NCBI RefSeq assembly: GCF_901933205.1
Contig: NC_044584.1
Span: forward strand, 15,606,501 to 15,670,500
Direction: 5' to 3'
Source: Camarhynchus parvulus
Taxonomy: Eukaryota > Chordata > Aves > Passeriformes > Thraupidae
Length of the DNA stretch: 64,000 bases
Position 1 is the stretch's first letter, and the number at the start of each line of letters is the position of its first letter. The notes beneath the pieces are model-generated. The model was not told where the DNA came from. It searched no databases and saw only the letters and a list, made by a program, of their open reading frames with translations. Positions 40,408 through 54,614 of this stretch are shown here, piece after piece. The translations under genes were made by a program, and so were the position numbers.

Positions 40408-40435
40408 CACATAAATAAATAAATACATTTATTTT
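40408..40435. repeat. (AAAT)n short microsatellite
   Basis: ACATAAATAAATAAATACAT followed by TTATTTATT makes a small tetranucleotide tract with inverted symmetry. Confidence 0.7.
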
Positions 40436-42274
40436 TTGGGTATCATTTGTTAGTTCCTAGGATTTTTACTCCTTTCTCCATTCCAGTATCCTTCCCACCT
40501 GCACAACATAACTGAAGTCTCTCTCTGCACATACTTTGTTTCCCATATTAGTAACTGAAGGTTGCAATGATCACCTGATTCTTTGAATTATAACTAAAGT
40601 GTGATCTATTATTTCCAGCCAATTGAAACCAAAAAGCAGCATAAAGAAAAACTGAAAAGAGAATTTTGCCAGATGCCTATCACAGAGTTAGCTTATCAGC
40701 CACCAACCTCTGTGACAATAATACCCCAAAGCCAGTCTTTCATCAAACTCCATGAATAATTTACTTTTTTAAATCATATTTCAAACTTCTACTGCAAAAG
40801 AAAGCCCCACCAATCCCAGCCAACCATTTCTGTACGTTAGTGGACTTAAACTAGAAAAGGGAAAAAAAAAAAGAAAATATGTTTCAGTTATTTTTATTAA
40901 ACTGCTTCTAAACCTAAGCTTGTCTCCCTAACTTGTATAAGAGGTCAGCAAAACAGATTTTCAGTTTCTTCACTGATTTTGGGACATGCAGCTATGTTTA
41001 GCTCCAATGCTGTTTCAGAAAATATTTGGTAATCTAACATATACTCAAGAGAAACCATTTCATGGTTCTTTTTTGCTCTTTTCTAGGTGTGGAACTTTCG
41101 TTCTGCTTTGTACACTGACTGTCTTTACTGCTTTCTAAGGAAAAAAAGAGTTTGGTCAATCAGTTTGACAAGCAAGCTTACACTCCATAAACTGGGCTCC
41201 AAGAATGTGAGGAAATCACAGGGTTTTGTTTTTTTATAGTCCATAAAACCAGACTTTATTCTGGATGAGCTAACAATCTCTGTGTGAGCAGGACTCAGAC
41301 ACTAATATGAGAGGAAGTTACGGCAATAATTAACAGCCATTTGAAGTAAAACTCATTTAGAAATATAATGAACTGAGAACACTTAAACAGACTTCATTCA
41401 GGCAAAGATAAAAGAGCAGCTTACAGAAATATGGCCTGAATTGCATTTCCATTTACATCATCTACTTTTGTAACACCTCCCCCTTCCTCTGCTTCTAAAG
41501 GAAACAATGTAAAAAGTGCTCTTTGCTGCAACTCGTGAAGTAGATTTAAAACTAAAATTGTAAAATACAGCCTTTACTGTCCAGTCATTTCCATCTCAGT
41601 AAAGATCTCATCTGCTGACCACACAATAGCTAAGGAAAAAATACCACAAGCAGCTTTAATTATTATTTACAAAATGAAAGAAAATCAGTTCAAGGCGTGA
41701 GACTCAGAATGGTCAGTGCAATTTGAAATTCCTTCTGTTATTTGCATAACCATCCAATATGTTTTAATGGCTGCAGTTATGAGATTATCTAAATTCATGA
41801 AGAATATATATTTATTAAGACATATACTCAGCACTTTTACTCTCCCCTGATTAGAATGTCAGGTGAGCATTTCAACTGAGGGAAAATGAATTGTGAGCTA
41901 AGGATGGGCAGCTCTGTCTCCCCCAACTCACCCAAGAGCCTCTAATAGACACTGGGGGGATGCATTAAATTAGGAACCACGCCACTGAGCTCTCTCAAAT
42001 TTCCTTTAAATAAAAAGCAAGAAGAAAAGGTTAATTAAGTTCTACCACGCAATTCTATTAACAATATCCACGATTACTGTAGCATGAGGAGGACACTTAA
42101 TCCAAAAAAGGAAGAAAGAAAGGGGGAAGAGGCCCTGGTCCATCAGAATGACTGAGCAGCGGGGCTGCTTCCAGGCACTGAGGCTGCTACAGCAAAAAAA
42201 ATCCTAACAAATAAAATAAACAAAAAAATTCCTGCCCAAAAGTATGACACAGAAAGGCTCATAACCAAATATGC

Positions 42275-42500
42275 AACTATAAATTGGTAATATATAATAT
42301 TACCTATATATATAATGTATATATATTGTATATAATATATATAATATATAATGTGTATAATATATATAATATATAATATATATACTATATAATATATAAT
42401 ATATAATATATAATATATAATATATAATATATAATATATAATATATATAATATATAATATATATAATATATAATATACAATATATAATATATAATATTTT
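42275..42500. repeat. AT-only microsatellite (TATAATA-type), about 225 bp
   Basis: Almost the entire stretch consists of A and T in 5-9-bp units such as TATAATA and TATATAATA, with rare G or C. The long minus-strand open frame across it codes only for Tyr and Ile repeats and is not a gene. Such sequence is prone to length change, DNA unwinding and cruciform formation. Confidence 0.95.
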
Positions 42501-43750
42501 TTTTCTGTTACCATCAAAATCCTGTCTTTTGTACTACAAAGCAGCATTTGAAAAGGCAAGTCATGTAACTGCTATATTGGCCTACCAGGGCTTTGTCATT
42601 TGGATTTCTAGCTTGACCAATTGCTCCAAAATAAAGCAAACCATCTCAGCATTTGTGAAGAAATATATTCTGTTCAGAGGAATTATGAGGGCTTTTACAA
42701 GATGCTTCACTGTGTCGTCTCTCACAGGTTTTTCTGTGCTAATTCTGTCAGCACAGCAAGAGCTCGCAGTGTTCCTTGCAAATTTAAATAAGGTCTTCAA
42801 CTAAAAATAATCTAAAAATAATCATCTACAGAGATTCCTGAAGATGTATTTGCACAAATCAAAAACTATCAATTTAAACTGTATCTTAATAAGAACAGAA
42901 AGTGTAGATTTTCAACACCTCAAAATAATAATAAAAATGTGTCTAAATCAAATATTTTCACTTGAGCATTTTTCTTGTCTAGTTGCCCAAAACTACTGAA
43001 TGTCTTTCAAACGCAGATGTACTTTTTGAAGAGAAAAAATTGAAAAATAACATACTTCTCTTGTAACCAGAGAGTAGAGAAGGATGAAAGCAGATATCAA
43101 CAGCCTGCAATGTTTTTTATATTTGATTCCAGATTTTATTAAGTGTTTCAATTTAGCCTGGCCAAAACATGGCACTTCATTGGAAAGAGTGGAACGGACT
43201 CCAAAGATTAATGACAGTAAAATTATCCTAATCTGTCATAAGCTCTGATATAACAGTAAGAGGAAGTAATTTGCTTTAGTAAAAAGCAATGAGCACCAAA
43301 GCATGAAAATTAACACTCCACAGAGGTAGATATTAAATGAGAAATATTAGCTGCATCAGCACATTGGAGACAATTATAAACTGCAGAGGATTTCTGAGAC
43401 TGAGAAATACTATATTTACTATGATAAAGTCAATTTTGCCTCTCAGTAAAAGCTCAGTTTGTGATTTTAGTACTGAATTTCTTTCCTCTCAAAGGTAACT
43501 TGCATTACTGCTTTCCAAAATTTATATCACTTTTGTTTCCTTTATGCATTATATTGCTTACTTTATCTCATGGAAACTTATTAATACAGAGAAGACAAAA
43601 AAATCACTGAGTATTACTTTATTTTATTACTTTTTTTGAGCATCCAGACAACACCTGACATGCTTTGGAGAAATTATATTAGTCAAAAACGGGTTTTTAT
43701 CAGTTTCAGTCAGTGAGCATTTATGAACAGATGAGATTCTCTTTCTCTCT

Positions 43751-43767
43751 CTTTTTTTTTTTTTTTA
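43751..43767. repeat. Homopolymer T tract
   Basis: A CTCTCTCTC stretch followed by about 16 T residues forms a simple pyrimidine tract in mid-intron without an AG-bounded exon behind it. Confidence 0.7.
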
Positions 43768-44407
43768 CAAAGAGAAATAAATATAAGAAGATAAGTAAAC
43801 GTACACAGGGAAGATACTTTGGCTTTACATTCTTGTATTACAGAATAAATCCAAGCTGAAGATTTTTATAACCACCAGCATTCATACTGAAAGGTGCTAA
43901 TGCATCATTATGATCTAGCAGGTTGCTCGCTGTGTTTTACAGCCTTTCACACTACATTAACCTTTTGTACCTCAAGTATTTATGACCTCATAAGTAAGTA
44001 TTTATCAAACTGAAAGCTCATATACAGCGCTGTATTTTAGCTCTCAGTTTTTAGGAACATTTATAATTTCTCTTTGCCTGCATTTAGAATCACTTGGGTT
44101 TGCAGTCGGTGTTTTTAGCAAAGATATTAATGCAAAGTAAAACTGGTTTTCCCACTATCCATGGAAATGACACAAAACTATAAAGTGCCTTAAGTAGGGT
44201 CTCATGTCAATGTAAAAAAAAACCAAAAAAACAACTTCTCATGCATATTTTATAGTAAAATAAAATAATAAATTGTTGGAAAAAGCAAATACAGCTGTTT
44301 TGCCTCCTGCAATATTCAATAGCGTATCAGAGCCAAACAACCAAAAGTACTCCTGGTACAGAAAATTGTCACAATTACGTAAATAATAGGTGCCTCACCT
44401 ACATATG

Positions 44408-44491
44408 CTCTGCATTTAACAAAAAAAAAAAAAAGCAAAACAAAAACAAACAAAGACCCCAAAACAAAAACAAAACAAAAAAAAAAACCAC
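44408..44491. repeat. A-rich low-complexity tract
   Basis: Runs of A interrupted by C (AAAACAAAAACAAACAAAG) over about 85 bp. It could be the degraded tail of a retrotransposon, but no body is recognisable next to it. Confidence 0.75.
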
Positions 44492-47400
44492 GAAATCTAG
44501 CAATTCAGGTATATGCACAGCCCCATTTGAGAAAAAAACCCCACAGCTGACTAATGTATTGAATAAATATTGCATAAATACAGTATTGGTTGCAAATATT
44601 CTTCCCAGCAATTCCCTATGAAATCTGAGGTATTGAAACCTACTGTGAGCAAGGCCAAATTGTAACTTTGGACACATGGCTATAAAATTTGGGCTAACAA
44701 ACATTATGAATTTTTATATCTCTGAGAGAAACAAGGCCTGTCCAAAGCTGCCTTGTCTTTGCTCCCTCTCAGGTGTGTGTGACAGGGTAAGGCAGTACCC
44801 TCCTACCCACAGGCACCTGAGCAATGGCAAAAAAAGGAAAAAAAAGGAAAAAGAAAAAAGACATCAAAGGAAACCCATGAGGAAAAATATCATGGAAAGG
44901 AAAAAAGGGTCTCAGCTGCTCAGTTACAATCTTCTGCACACTTATGCAGGGATGGTTGAAAGAACAAGTCGTCAGTCTCAGCCACTGAGGGGTTTCTGCC
45001 TGCTGGTAATTGTGCTAGACACAGATCACTACTGACCCTGCCTGCTGCAGTTATTGTGGGGGGAAAAAGAAAAAAAAATCCCAAATATAAATAACTTTGC
45101 TACAGATGGAACAGATTAAGGAGGTGCTGAAGTGCCCTTCTCCAACCAGAGGCTGCCAGTCTTGCTCCTTGTCCCTGCTGGGATCTCCTGCCACCTTTCC
45201 TGCAGCTTTCTCAGGCTGAGCAGTGCAGGCTCTGAGCTCAGCACCCCAGGATCAGCTTCCAGTGCCCCTCTGTCCCAACAATCCCTGCATTTGTGTTTGT
45301 GAAGCTTCACACCACACCTGAACACCTCCATAACTGCCACATCTATAGCACAGGGAGCTGGAGCCCTTGCCATGGTCCTGGCAGCTGTCAGTGTGTGGTA
45401 TCAGCTCATCACACACCCCAGGGTGGGGGGTGAATGAGCAGTAACTTCTGTACAGTACAGAATGAACAGCAACCCTGTCTGCATGGTACATCTGAAAGTT
45501 AAACCAAGCTGCACGGTTTTGCCTTTAGAAAAAGGAAAAATATATAAATATATATAAATTTCCTAAGTAACAGAGTATCTTTTTTATTCATACACCTGAA
45601 ACATTGCATTCACACAAATCAAGCTGTGGCTGTGATCTATTCAAAGCTCAGTGCTCCAAAAGCATCAGTTCAAAATGAAATTCTGCAGTAGCATTCTGTT
45701 GTTATGGAGGAAAAAGACCATTTCTCAGTCTAGACACTTGGGCTCAGGACAGCCAGCCTCTGCAATCAATTTTGTCACAGATTTGCCTCTGGCAGGTTAT
45801 TTAAACTACTTGTACCCTAGTTCCTTCTCAACAAAAGCAGAAAAAACAATAATTATAATTCAGCAAAATCTCACCAAATGGACATAAGGATCAAATAAAT
45901 CCTTTCATGAGATGCTTGGAGAGGATCATCCTCTAAACTCAACAAGAAAGAATCACACTAGATTAGATCAGCTGCAGCACATTCAGAAATATGTCAGTCT
46001 TACAGCCAACTCCCAAACCTAAAGAACTCCTGAATATAATAAAGAAATACCTTCATCATTTGAGGTCACAGACTTGTAAGGTCTCTATCTCAAATTGTTT
46101 TGTGCTACCCCATGAGAGTGGTAGGAAATAGAATTCAACTCCCTCAGAGAAGGAATGATCAACTGAAAACACATCAGAAATTTTGGAGAAAACACAGAAG
46201 GCTTGCCTTGCATTCACACCCAGATATCCCCTTGTGCCCAGACAAGCTGCTGGTAATAAAAACCCCTCAACCCCTCAGCTGCAGCAGAGCCTATCACACA
46301 TCCTCCTGCAGCCCCTGGGAGGGCAAAACCACTGCAGGAATTGCCAGCATCAGTCACATCTCTGTGACAATTCCTCAGCCCCAGGAGCCCGTGCAGGGCA
46401 GCTCTGAGCCCCTGTGCTCTGCTCCTGCAGCATCAACCTCATCCTGGGCATTCTGTGTATTTCCCACCATCAATACCCCAGAGAGTGGACAGGGCACAGA
46501 CAAAACCCTGTAGCAAACTTCAAAAAAACCCTTCAAGCCCTCGCAGCACTCAAAGCTCTTTTTCTCATGACAAAATTGGCACTAGGATATTGTTTTCAGC
46601 AAGAGAAGGGCATGGTGTAAAGGTATTTCATCAAAGTGAGAGCAACAAATTTATCATCACCTGGGCACAATTCAAATTACCAAAGAGCCCAGCCGCAAAA
46701 AAATGTGAATAGATTTTGGCATGAAATATCTGCTCTTGTTGAAAACTGCTGACCAAGTGCCACACCTGCTTCTGCATTTCATCAATAGGGCAAGGTGGCA
46801 CAAAGCCTCCCCAAATAATTACTTCTTTCAATTGCATCTTAAAGATTTGCTGGTTAAATTCCATTTCTTCACCCAAAAAAAATGTGCTCAAGAACAATCC
46901 CTTGTAATGAATGCACAGTTTGTTGGAGGGGTAACAATCTTATCACCAACCAGGTTTTTTCTCTGCCTTTTAGTCCCAGCAGCAACACACACATGAGGGG
47001 ACACAGCTTTCCAGAACAGTCATTGGTCTGATCCCTGTGTGTGACACAAGAGATCTTACTGTAAATGTCTGAAATAACCCTGTGATGAAGCAAAAAGTCT
47101 CCTTTTTCTTACAACAAAGGCAAGGCACCATTTTTCATGGAAGAAAATGGATAGACAGACAAACAGATTGATAACACAAAATTTGAATATTCAGCAATAG
47201 AAGGCCCTCCTTTCTTCCCACTGAAGGCAAAAAGCTTTCAAACACAGGGCACAGTAAGTTCAAGCAAAATAAAAAGTATCAGGTTCCTAAATTACAGCTC
47301 CTAGCTAGCTGGTTCTAAACTGTAGCTCTAAATGATCAGGGTCTGAAATATGTCAAATCAATAATTCAATTAATTAGAAAGCTACTCAAATGTGGGGCAA

Positions 47401-48514
47401 TACATTATGTTTAGGTTAAGGAAACTGGAGATACTGAGAGGAGCTTCAGCTTCCACCCTTAATAGGCTGTCTGTAGTGATATTAAACAGCTGATGATATT
47501 GGAAAGCAATTTTTTATAATGGGTGTCCAGGGCACCCATGGCTGGGAGGGGTGACACATTTCTCAGTCAGAAATGTGAAGCACAAAACGACTGAGTTTTG
47601 CTACAGCAAGACTTGCTACACTTGCCTAGTTAGGATTAAAATCCCTGGATCGTCTGGCACAGAGTGAGCAGATGTAACATTTCTGGGCATGCAATAGTCT
47701 GTTTAGGAAACTTTGAATAACCCCAGACAAATATCCCATATCCTCGAATTTCCAGGCAGAAAAAATACATGTATTGGGCTAAGGAGGATATGTGGGAGCC
47801 TGGGATATAGCAAATTTGTTGTCTTAAAAGTATGTATTTGGAAAAAAACCAACCAAACAAAAAACCCCACAATATTTAAAAAAGAAAAAAAAATTAATAA
47901 AATATCAATAAATATTTATTGTTGTTTTGTTAATACTTTATTAATATTTTAAATATTTATTAAAATATTAATAAAATATCTGTGACGAACAGAAATTTAA
48001 AAAAAACCCAACCTTACAGTTGTATTGAAATATTGAAAACAGAAGCATCGCTTAATGCACAATAATAGTAAAATGATAAAAAAGGGGCTCTCTCCATTAG
48101 AAAGCACCAAACAGGATCAGTGATTCAAATGTTGGTGCCTTTGACTGAACATGTTTTGTCCCTAAAATGCATTAAAATCTTTGGGAAGTTGACTTTGCTG
48201 TACATGCAAAAAGAGAAGCAACACAGGAAATGGCTGCAAGTTCCTTTCAAGAGAGAACAGAGAGATAAAAGGGATGGATGTGCCATGCTTTCAACTCAGT
48301 GGGGAAAAAAAGAGAAGAGGGAGCCCAGCTCAGAAATGAGAGCAAGTTCTAAAATTGGAAACGCTTGCTGGAGACAGGAAGAAGCCAATAGCAGCGTTTT
48401 AGGCTGGTGTGAAAGTGCTTTTATTGCATGTGTGAGCCGTTTCACAAGTACAGCTCCCGCCAGCCTGGATGTGAACTCCAGCAAGCGCAGGATGCAGGAG
48501 CCTGCAGGGCTCCT

Positions 48515-48935
48515 GAGCTGCCCAGCACCTGCACTAAAACACACCCAGAGCTGCCCAGCAACAGGGCTGCCAGAGCCTGCACAAAAACACAGCCAGGGCT
48601 GCCCAGAACCTGCACTAAAACACACCCAGAGCTGCCCAGAGCCTGCACTCAAACACACCCAGAGCTGCCCAGAACCTGCACAAAAACACACCCAGAGCTG
48701 CCCAGAACCTGCACAAAAAACACAGCCCAAAAGGCTGCACAAAAAACACACCACTGCCACACCTGCACAGAGCTCCACCTGCGCAAAAACACAGCCAGAG
48801 CTGCCCAGAACCTGCACAAAAACACACACAGAGCTGCCCAGCACCTGCACAAAAACACACAACACAGAGCTGCCCAGCACCTGCACTCAAACACAGCCAG
48901 GGCTGCCCAGAGCCTGCACAAAAACACAGCCAGCC
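48515..48935. repeat. Minisatellite, 33-bp unit, about 12 copies
   Basis: The unit is AGCTGCCCAGAACCTGCAC followed by AAAAACACACCCAG. Some copies are shortened or carry insertions, e.g. around 48720-48780. As 33 is divisible by 3, both strands stay open through the array, which explains the long frames (plus strand repeat every 11 residues). No start-proximal region with a known domain is joined to it. Confidence 0.92.
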
Positions 48936-48969
48936 TGCAGCTCCCAGGAGCTCTGTACCCATGGGGCAG

Positions 48970-49225
48970 GACCTACTCCTAAAGCCAGTCCCAGACCTGT
49001 CCCTAAAGCCAATCCCAGAGCTGCCCTAAAGCCAATCCCAGACCTGTCCCTAAAGCCAATCCCAGACCTGTCCCTAAAGCCAATCCCAGACCTGTCCCTA
49101 AAGCCAATCCCAGAGCTGCCCTAAAGCCAATCCCAGACCTGTCCCTAAAGCCAATCCCAGAGCTGGCCCTAAAGCCAATCCCAGAGCTGGCCCTAAAGCC
49201 AATCCCAGAGCTGGCCCCCTAAAGC
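48970..49225. repeat. Minisatellite, 24-bp unit, about 10 copies
   Basis: The unit is CCTGTCCCTAAAGCCAATCC followed by CAGA; a few copies are 23 bp (GAGCTGCCCTAAAGCC). It begins about 35 bp after the 33-bp array and shares the AGCTGCC word with it, so the two may have a common origin. Confidence 0.92.
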
Positions 49226-52200
49226 CAATCCCTTCAGAAGCAGCTCTGGCCAATTCCTGTGCACACCCACACAGCCCTTGCCAGGCTTATCCCTCCAGTC
49301 TAAACTGGGATTTTGTAGCTAAATTCCTGTGTACCACAGTATAGATTTACTGGGATATAATATCACCCACTCATGAGGATCAAACAATGGTCATAGATTA
49401 AAAATGACTCAATGTCTACATTGCAAATATGTTGGCTCCTCCAATTACACTAACTGCAATGCATTTTAAGATCAACACTTGAAGGAACTACTGTAAATAG
49501 CAAGTTTTTCAATTTGCTCAAAATCTATTTTATCTCATTTTAATTTCTCTTTTACATCTTTTATTTTTCAATACAAGCTAATATTTTTTCCAAAACACTC
49601 TGTCAAACCTGGAATACATTCTGTATTTAAAAGGAGGTCAAAAGTGACATTCATGTATAACCAACCAAGCTCCATTATTCCTGCTGCTCCAGCTTGGGAT
49701 AGTTTTGCCACCTGTCCCTGTCAGATTTTCTGTAAAGAAAAAAAGGAAGCTTATGTATGAGAAGAAGGAAATACAAATATTCAGAGGTGAAACTTGGCAT
49801 CTGCTTCGCTAAATTTGGCAACATTGTAATTGTAAACTGTGTATGAAAGGAAATGGGGTGGAATATGTCCATGAGAAATCATATTTTTCAGCACAAGCAA
49901 TATTTCCATATCTCTAAAATCAAAAGAATAAGGACTCTAAGTAAAGAGGCAATAGAATTGCTACATTTTCAAGTAAATGCATAAGTTTAAAGCAAATTTC
50001 TCTGGATAAACCTACAAATATTTCCTGTAAGTAAAAATCCAGAAGATTTCTTTTTTAGTATTTTCTAGCTTTAAGCTGAACACTTGCAAATATTTTAAAC
50101 AAATTGACATTTTATAACCACATTTTTGGCAATAAATCTCTTTCAACAATATCAGCAATAATACCTTTGGTAACATGAACATATAAAAAAAATAAACCAC
50201 ACCCTCATGAAAAGCAAAATCAGTGTCCCAGCATTGTTATGACATGAAAAACAGTGAATTTACATACTTTGAGTTTTTTAGATCTCTCTTTTCTCACATA
50301 TTATGTTGTCATAACCCATTTTTTTAACTTCAGCTTCCACTGGAGGAGCTTCATCTGCAAACACTAATTAGCACAGGCAGGCTCAGATCTTCCTGGCTAG
50401 CTGGGTGATCATGCCTGCAATATGTTGCAGCCTTGGTACACATCTTGTTTTCAAATCAAATATTTAGATACTACCCTGGAACAGCTGGAACTTATGTGAA
50501 TCCTTATGAAATGAAATAGTTGACATCTTTTGACGTGCTTTTTATAACAGCAACAAAAAAACCCAGAGACACAGAAAAGACTTAATTGTAAGCACACTCT
50601 CCTAAAATCAGAAGGCAGTCTGCTGGTTTGCTTTTTTTAAAATCTTTTATAAATCAGAGAATAAAGGAAAAGTATTTGAATTACAATCCAAAGCAAAAAC
50701 AGCACAGCAAGAGAAACCCTCCATTGCTGCTTTGGAAGGATGAGGAGGCTGGGAGGCAGTAGCAGTTAGCCCAGAGTCTGCAGCCAGTCAGTTTATAAAG
50801 ATTGAGATGTCCTCAATGGCAATCAACCTGCTCCATGGAGAGAGTTTCATGTATCTCCCCCACCTGGGGTGTTCTCAGACCTGGGGCAGGTGAGGAGCTG
50901 CCCCCCCAGGTGAGTTTTTACCCCTCCTTTGGAAGCATTTATGCAGAGCTGTTGCCAGGGCAGGGCAGGAGCACTGGCACACCCTGCTGCATTCACAGGT
51001 GGGCGTTAAATGGGCAGCTCAGTTTCTGTTCTGGGGTAAACTCATCATATTTCAGTGGCAGTGACAACTTCCCATGTAAGGAAAAGACCAGAGGCAGTGG
51101 CAGCTGCTGCTGTGGGTGAGATTTAAAGAGGTCTCTGCTGGAAAAGCAAATGCAAGAAGCGCCTTTAAGCAAGAATAGCAGAAGACCTAAGGGATCTCTC
51201 TTAAAAAGCTGTTGAGAAGTTTTCCTAAATCAAAAAAGGCAGCACAATATGCTGATGCTTCAACACAACTGTGTGGGATATCAGCTGAAAAAGCATCTAG
51301 AACCAGCAAGCTGCTGCAATTTAAATATAAAAATACCAGAGAAATCGTGTATGCTTTTCACATCCACTATATATTTCCTTCAGAGATTCAGATATTCTCT
51401 CCATGCCACATTAAAATCAGTGGTACCTCCTATAGGGGAGGAGGAAATGAAAGCAAGCTAGTACACAATTTTGGAATGAGCAAAAACTGGGAAGAGACAT
51501 AAAATGGAGACAAAGCCTACATATTGAAAAACAACATAAATTGAAAACAAAAGAAAAACTATAGAAAAGGAGTAGAGTAAGGAAAATAAGACAATGGAAA
51601 TGCACACAAAGATTAAAGCAGGCAAGAAGGAAGCAAAAGAAGAGGATGGTTTTCTAATTTTTTTTTAAATTGGCAATTATTTTATATTTCTATATAAAAC
51701 CCTCCCAACATATCAGGGAGGTCAGTCACAGTCTACCCACGACACTGCGTCACAGTTTTGTAAATAAATTGCCATACACATGTAGGATTAATTGAAGACA
51801 GAAAAAAATAGCTTACTCTCTTATCCCTTCTTTTGGAATTTCTAATAAATTAATAAATTATTGCTCATTGAATGTCTAGATCTGTGCAATTTAAAATAAC
51901 CAACCAATTCTTTCTGCACGTGACAGAAAAACCAAATAGGGTGTGACGTGCATGGGTATTAGCTCAGTCTAATTCTTTTTCCAGCAAAGTCTGAAAAGAA
52001 GAGCTTCTAACCCTTCCCTAAATGCATATCTGGTGAAAAAAACCATTTTCCTCTGTCTGCTTCTGCTTGCAATGTCTATCCCAGCCTGTCAAGCCACTGG
52101 TAGAGCATGAAGCAGCTTCAGATGGATTCACCTGCTTGTGGGTAAAGCCAAGACAGAGGGATGTGCCTTGTTACTGTCTTTCTAATACTGATGGATAGCA

Positions 52201-54614
52201 AAGTGAAATGTTTGAATCAAGCCAATCTTTCACACTGACCCTAGAAAGGAACAAATTAAGCAGGGAGAAGTGGTAAGCAAGCCCACACATGAGTAACGTT
52301 TAATTAAAGTAATTCTGTGGGTGGCTGGGTGTGTGGGAAAGCTGCAGAGAGAGATGTGTGGGAGAGGAATGGAAACTTGAGAGTATAAACAGGATTAAAA
52401 AGAAGTATTTTCAGGGTTGGGGGGGTTAAAAACCCACTAAGCCTTCCTTAGCTGAGACCCACGTGTAGTCATGCAGGAGAGTAAGTTTAGCTCTAGGCAC
52501 AGACTGGCACATGAACAGAAATTCAGCCTCATGATTTAGGGGAGAAGAGAGGAACCCTCTCTGCATGATCTTCACAGCTTTTAGCTGCAAAATTGGTCAG
52601 TCCTGCAGCTACCTGTGCTACCCCACCACTCTGACGTCTCTAGTGCAGAGGCAGCTTCCTGCAAGCAAGGGTAAGGATTTTCTGGATAACCAAGAAGTTT
52701 CAAACATGTTCTCATTCCAAGCAATACACAATTTTACACTGCAGTTACAAAAAATTGGTGAATGGAGGAATCAACAACTTCTGATAAAGTTGCAAGCCAT
52801 TAACAGTCAATTATGTCAATTACGAGGGAATGGAAAACATCATTGGTCTTAGCTAACCTAACACAGCCACTCATGCATGTAGTGAAAATGAGCTAATTTT
52901 CACCAAAAAAAATCCCCTCAAAAGGATCAATTTTAATTACCATGGTGTAACGTGGAGCAAAGATGCAGAAGGTCAAACATAAAAGAAGTTGAACTTGGCT
53001 ATTTCATCACACCAAGGTCCCCTTTGAAATTTATGCTCAGTGTATTCAGCAAAATGTGCAAAAATGGTTTTTCTCTATGCATACAAACCCAAAGCATAGC
53101 CAAAGCATTTGCATGCCATGGATACTTAGGTTGCACAGAGAGAAGAAAAAGTCAATAATGTAACACGGAAAATAATTGGTATGGAGGAGTGAAGAGCCCA
53201 AGAGACAATACAAAGTACAAGAAAACTTAAAAAACCAATATTAGCCCGGATCTTTCAGGGACAAGCAGGAAGAAAATCCTAAATTGTTTAATTGGTCAAT
53301 TAAACTTGACAGATTAGAAATTAATTGGTAATGCTTTCTAGAAGAAAGTTTTCAAGTTGCAGTATTATGACTATCTCAGGTGGATAATGTGATTGAAAGA
53401 CCTCTGCAATGTTTTGTGCTTGAAATCTGCCTTAAAACTGTCTGGAATTACCTGCTGAAGTGAGCTAAAAACTGTTAGGGTGCCCTATGAAGAACGTTCA
53501 GAAGGGTAATCAATGACATTCAGCTAATTTATTTGAGCAAACATGACTAAAGATGACAGAGCATAATTGCTCTCTTTATCCTTGTTGGTGGTTTGTTTGG
53601 TTTTTTTTCGTTTTGTGAAGGAGCTTCAGCTTTAACATTCCACCAAGTTCAAGCATGCAAAAATGAGGAAAGTAAAAAAATCACAATATCTATAGAACTC
53701 CACAAAAGCAGAACAATATTTTTTCTGTCTTCTATTTCAACATCATATTTCCAAACTTTTCTTGCCGTGAGAATCAAAAGGTGAAAGCAGCTGAGGTGAT
53801 ACCTGAATGGCAAAGATCAGGCGCTGAGATGTCAGAAGAGCCCCTGTGCAGTCAGCTGGCAGGCTAAGGCTGCTGTCCTCACACCACATACCCACTCACA
53901 GCATCACAAAACCCAAGTTCACTCAGCAACACAGGAAAAAGAGGGCGGTGATTTATCCTCTTCCCAGCCAAAACAACAAAATACAAACAGGCACTCCATA
54001 AACAGCATCACAGGAGCAGTGTCAGGTTCTGTGTATCCTGGAGGAGAATCTATTTTGGAGCTGGCAGTGCCAGCAGAGGGGCTGAGGTGAGCAGTGTGTT
54101 CCTGCTACTCCTCAGCACAAGCAAAGGAGCACAGGAGGGGCAGAGCTGGCACACAGGGCTCTCAGCAAGGAAGCCTCTTAGAGCAATAATGCCTATGATC
54201 TCAAGTCATTACTGCGCCTCACGGCCCCAGCACAGCATTATGTTCTCTATTTGGGATGTCAGTTTTGATCTCCTCACTGTGGAGCAGGAGCTGGACTGGG
54301 TTCCTTGCTTCTGCAGCTCTGAAGCACTCAGGGTCTCAAAATAAGCTCCTTGAAATATTTCCTTCAAGGAGCAGTTGGGACCAGATATAATAGGTAGTAT
54401 AAATGAAATAGCACACCATGCTGGTAGAATAGCCTGCAGCAGCAGGGTATGATTTAGATGAATAAACACTGCTGTAAGAGTTGTCAAAGCATTAGCTATC
54501 AGCTATCTAGCATACTGGTGGCAAACATCTAGAGACAAAAATACGGCATTGAAATAGAATAAAAACTGGGTCATTGATACCAGTTGGCAAAAAAAAGTGT
54601 CCATGGGGTAATGT

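Noticed and set aside
42143..42559. A 138-codon minus-strand frame rich in Tyr and Ile
   Set aside because: It translates the AT microsatellite; the composition alone explains it.
48120..49124. A 334-codon plus-strand open frame, the longest in the window
   Set aside because: Two thirds of it is the 33-bp and 24-bp minisatellites, which stay open because their periods are multiples of 3; the opposite strand is open too. No domain, no splice context and no promoter were seen.
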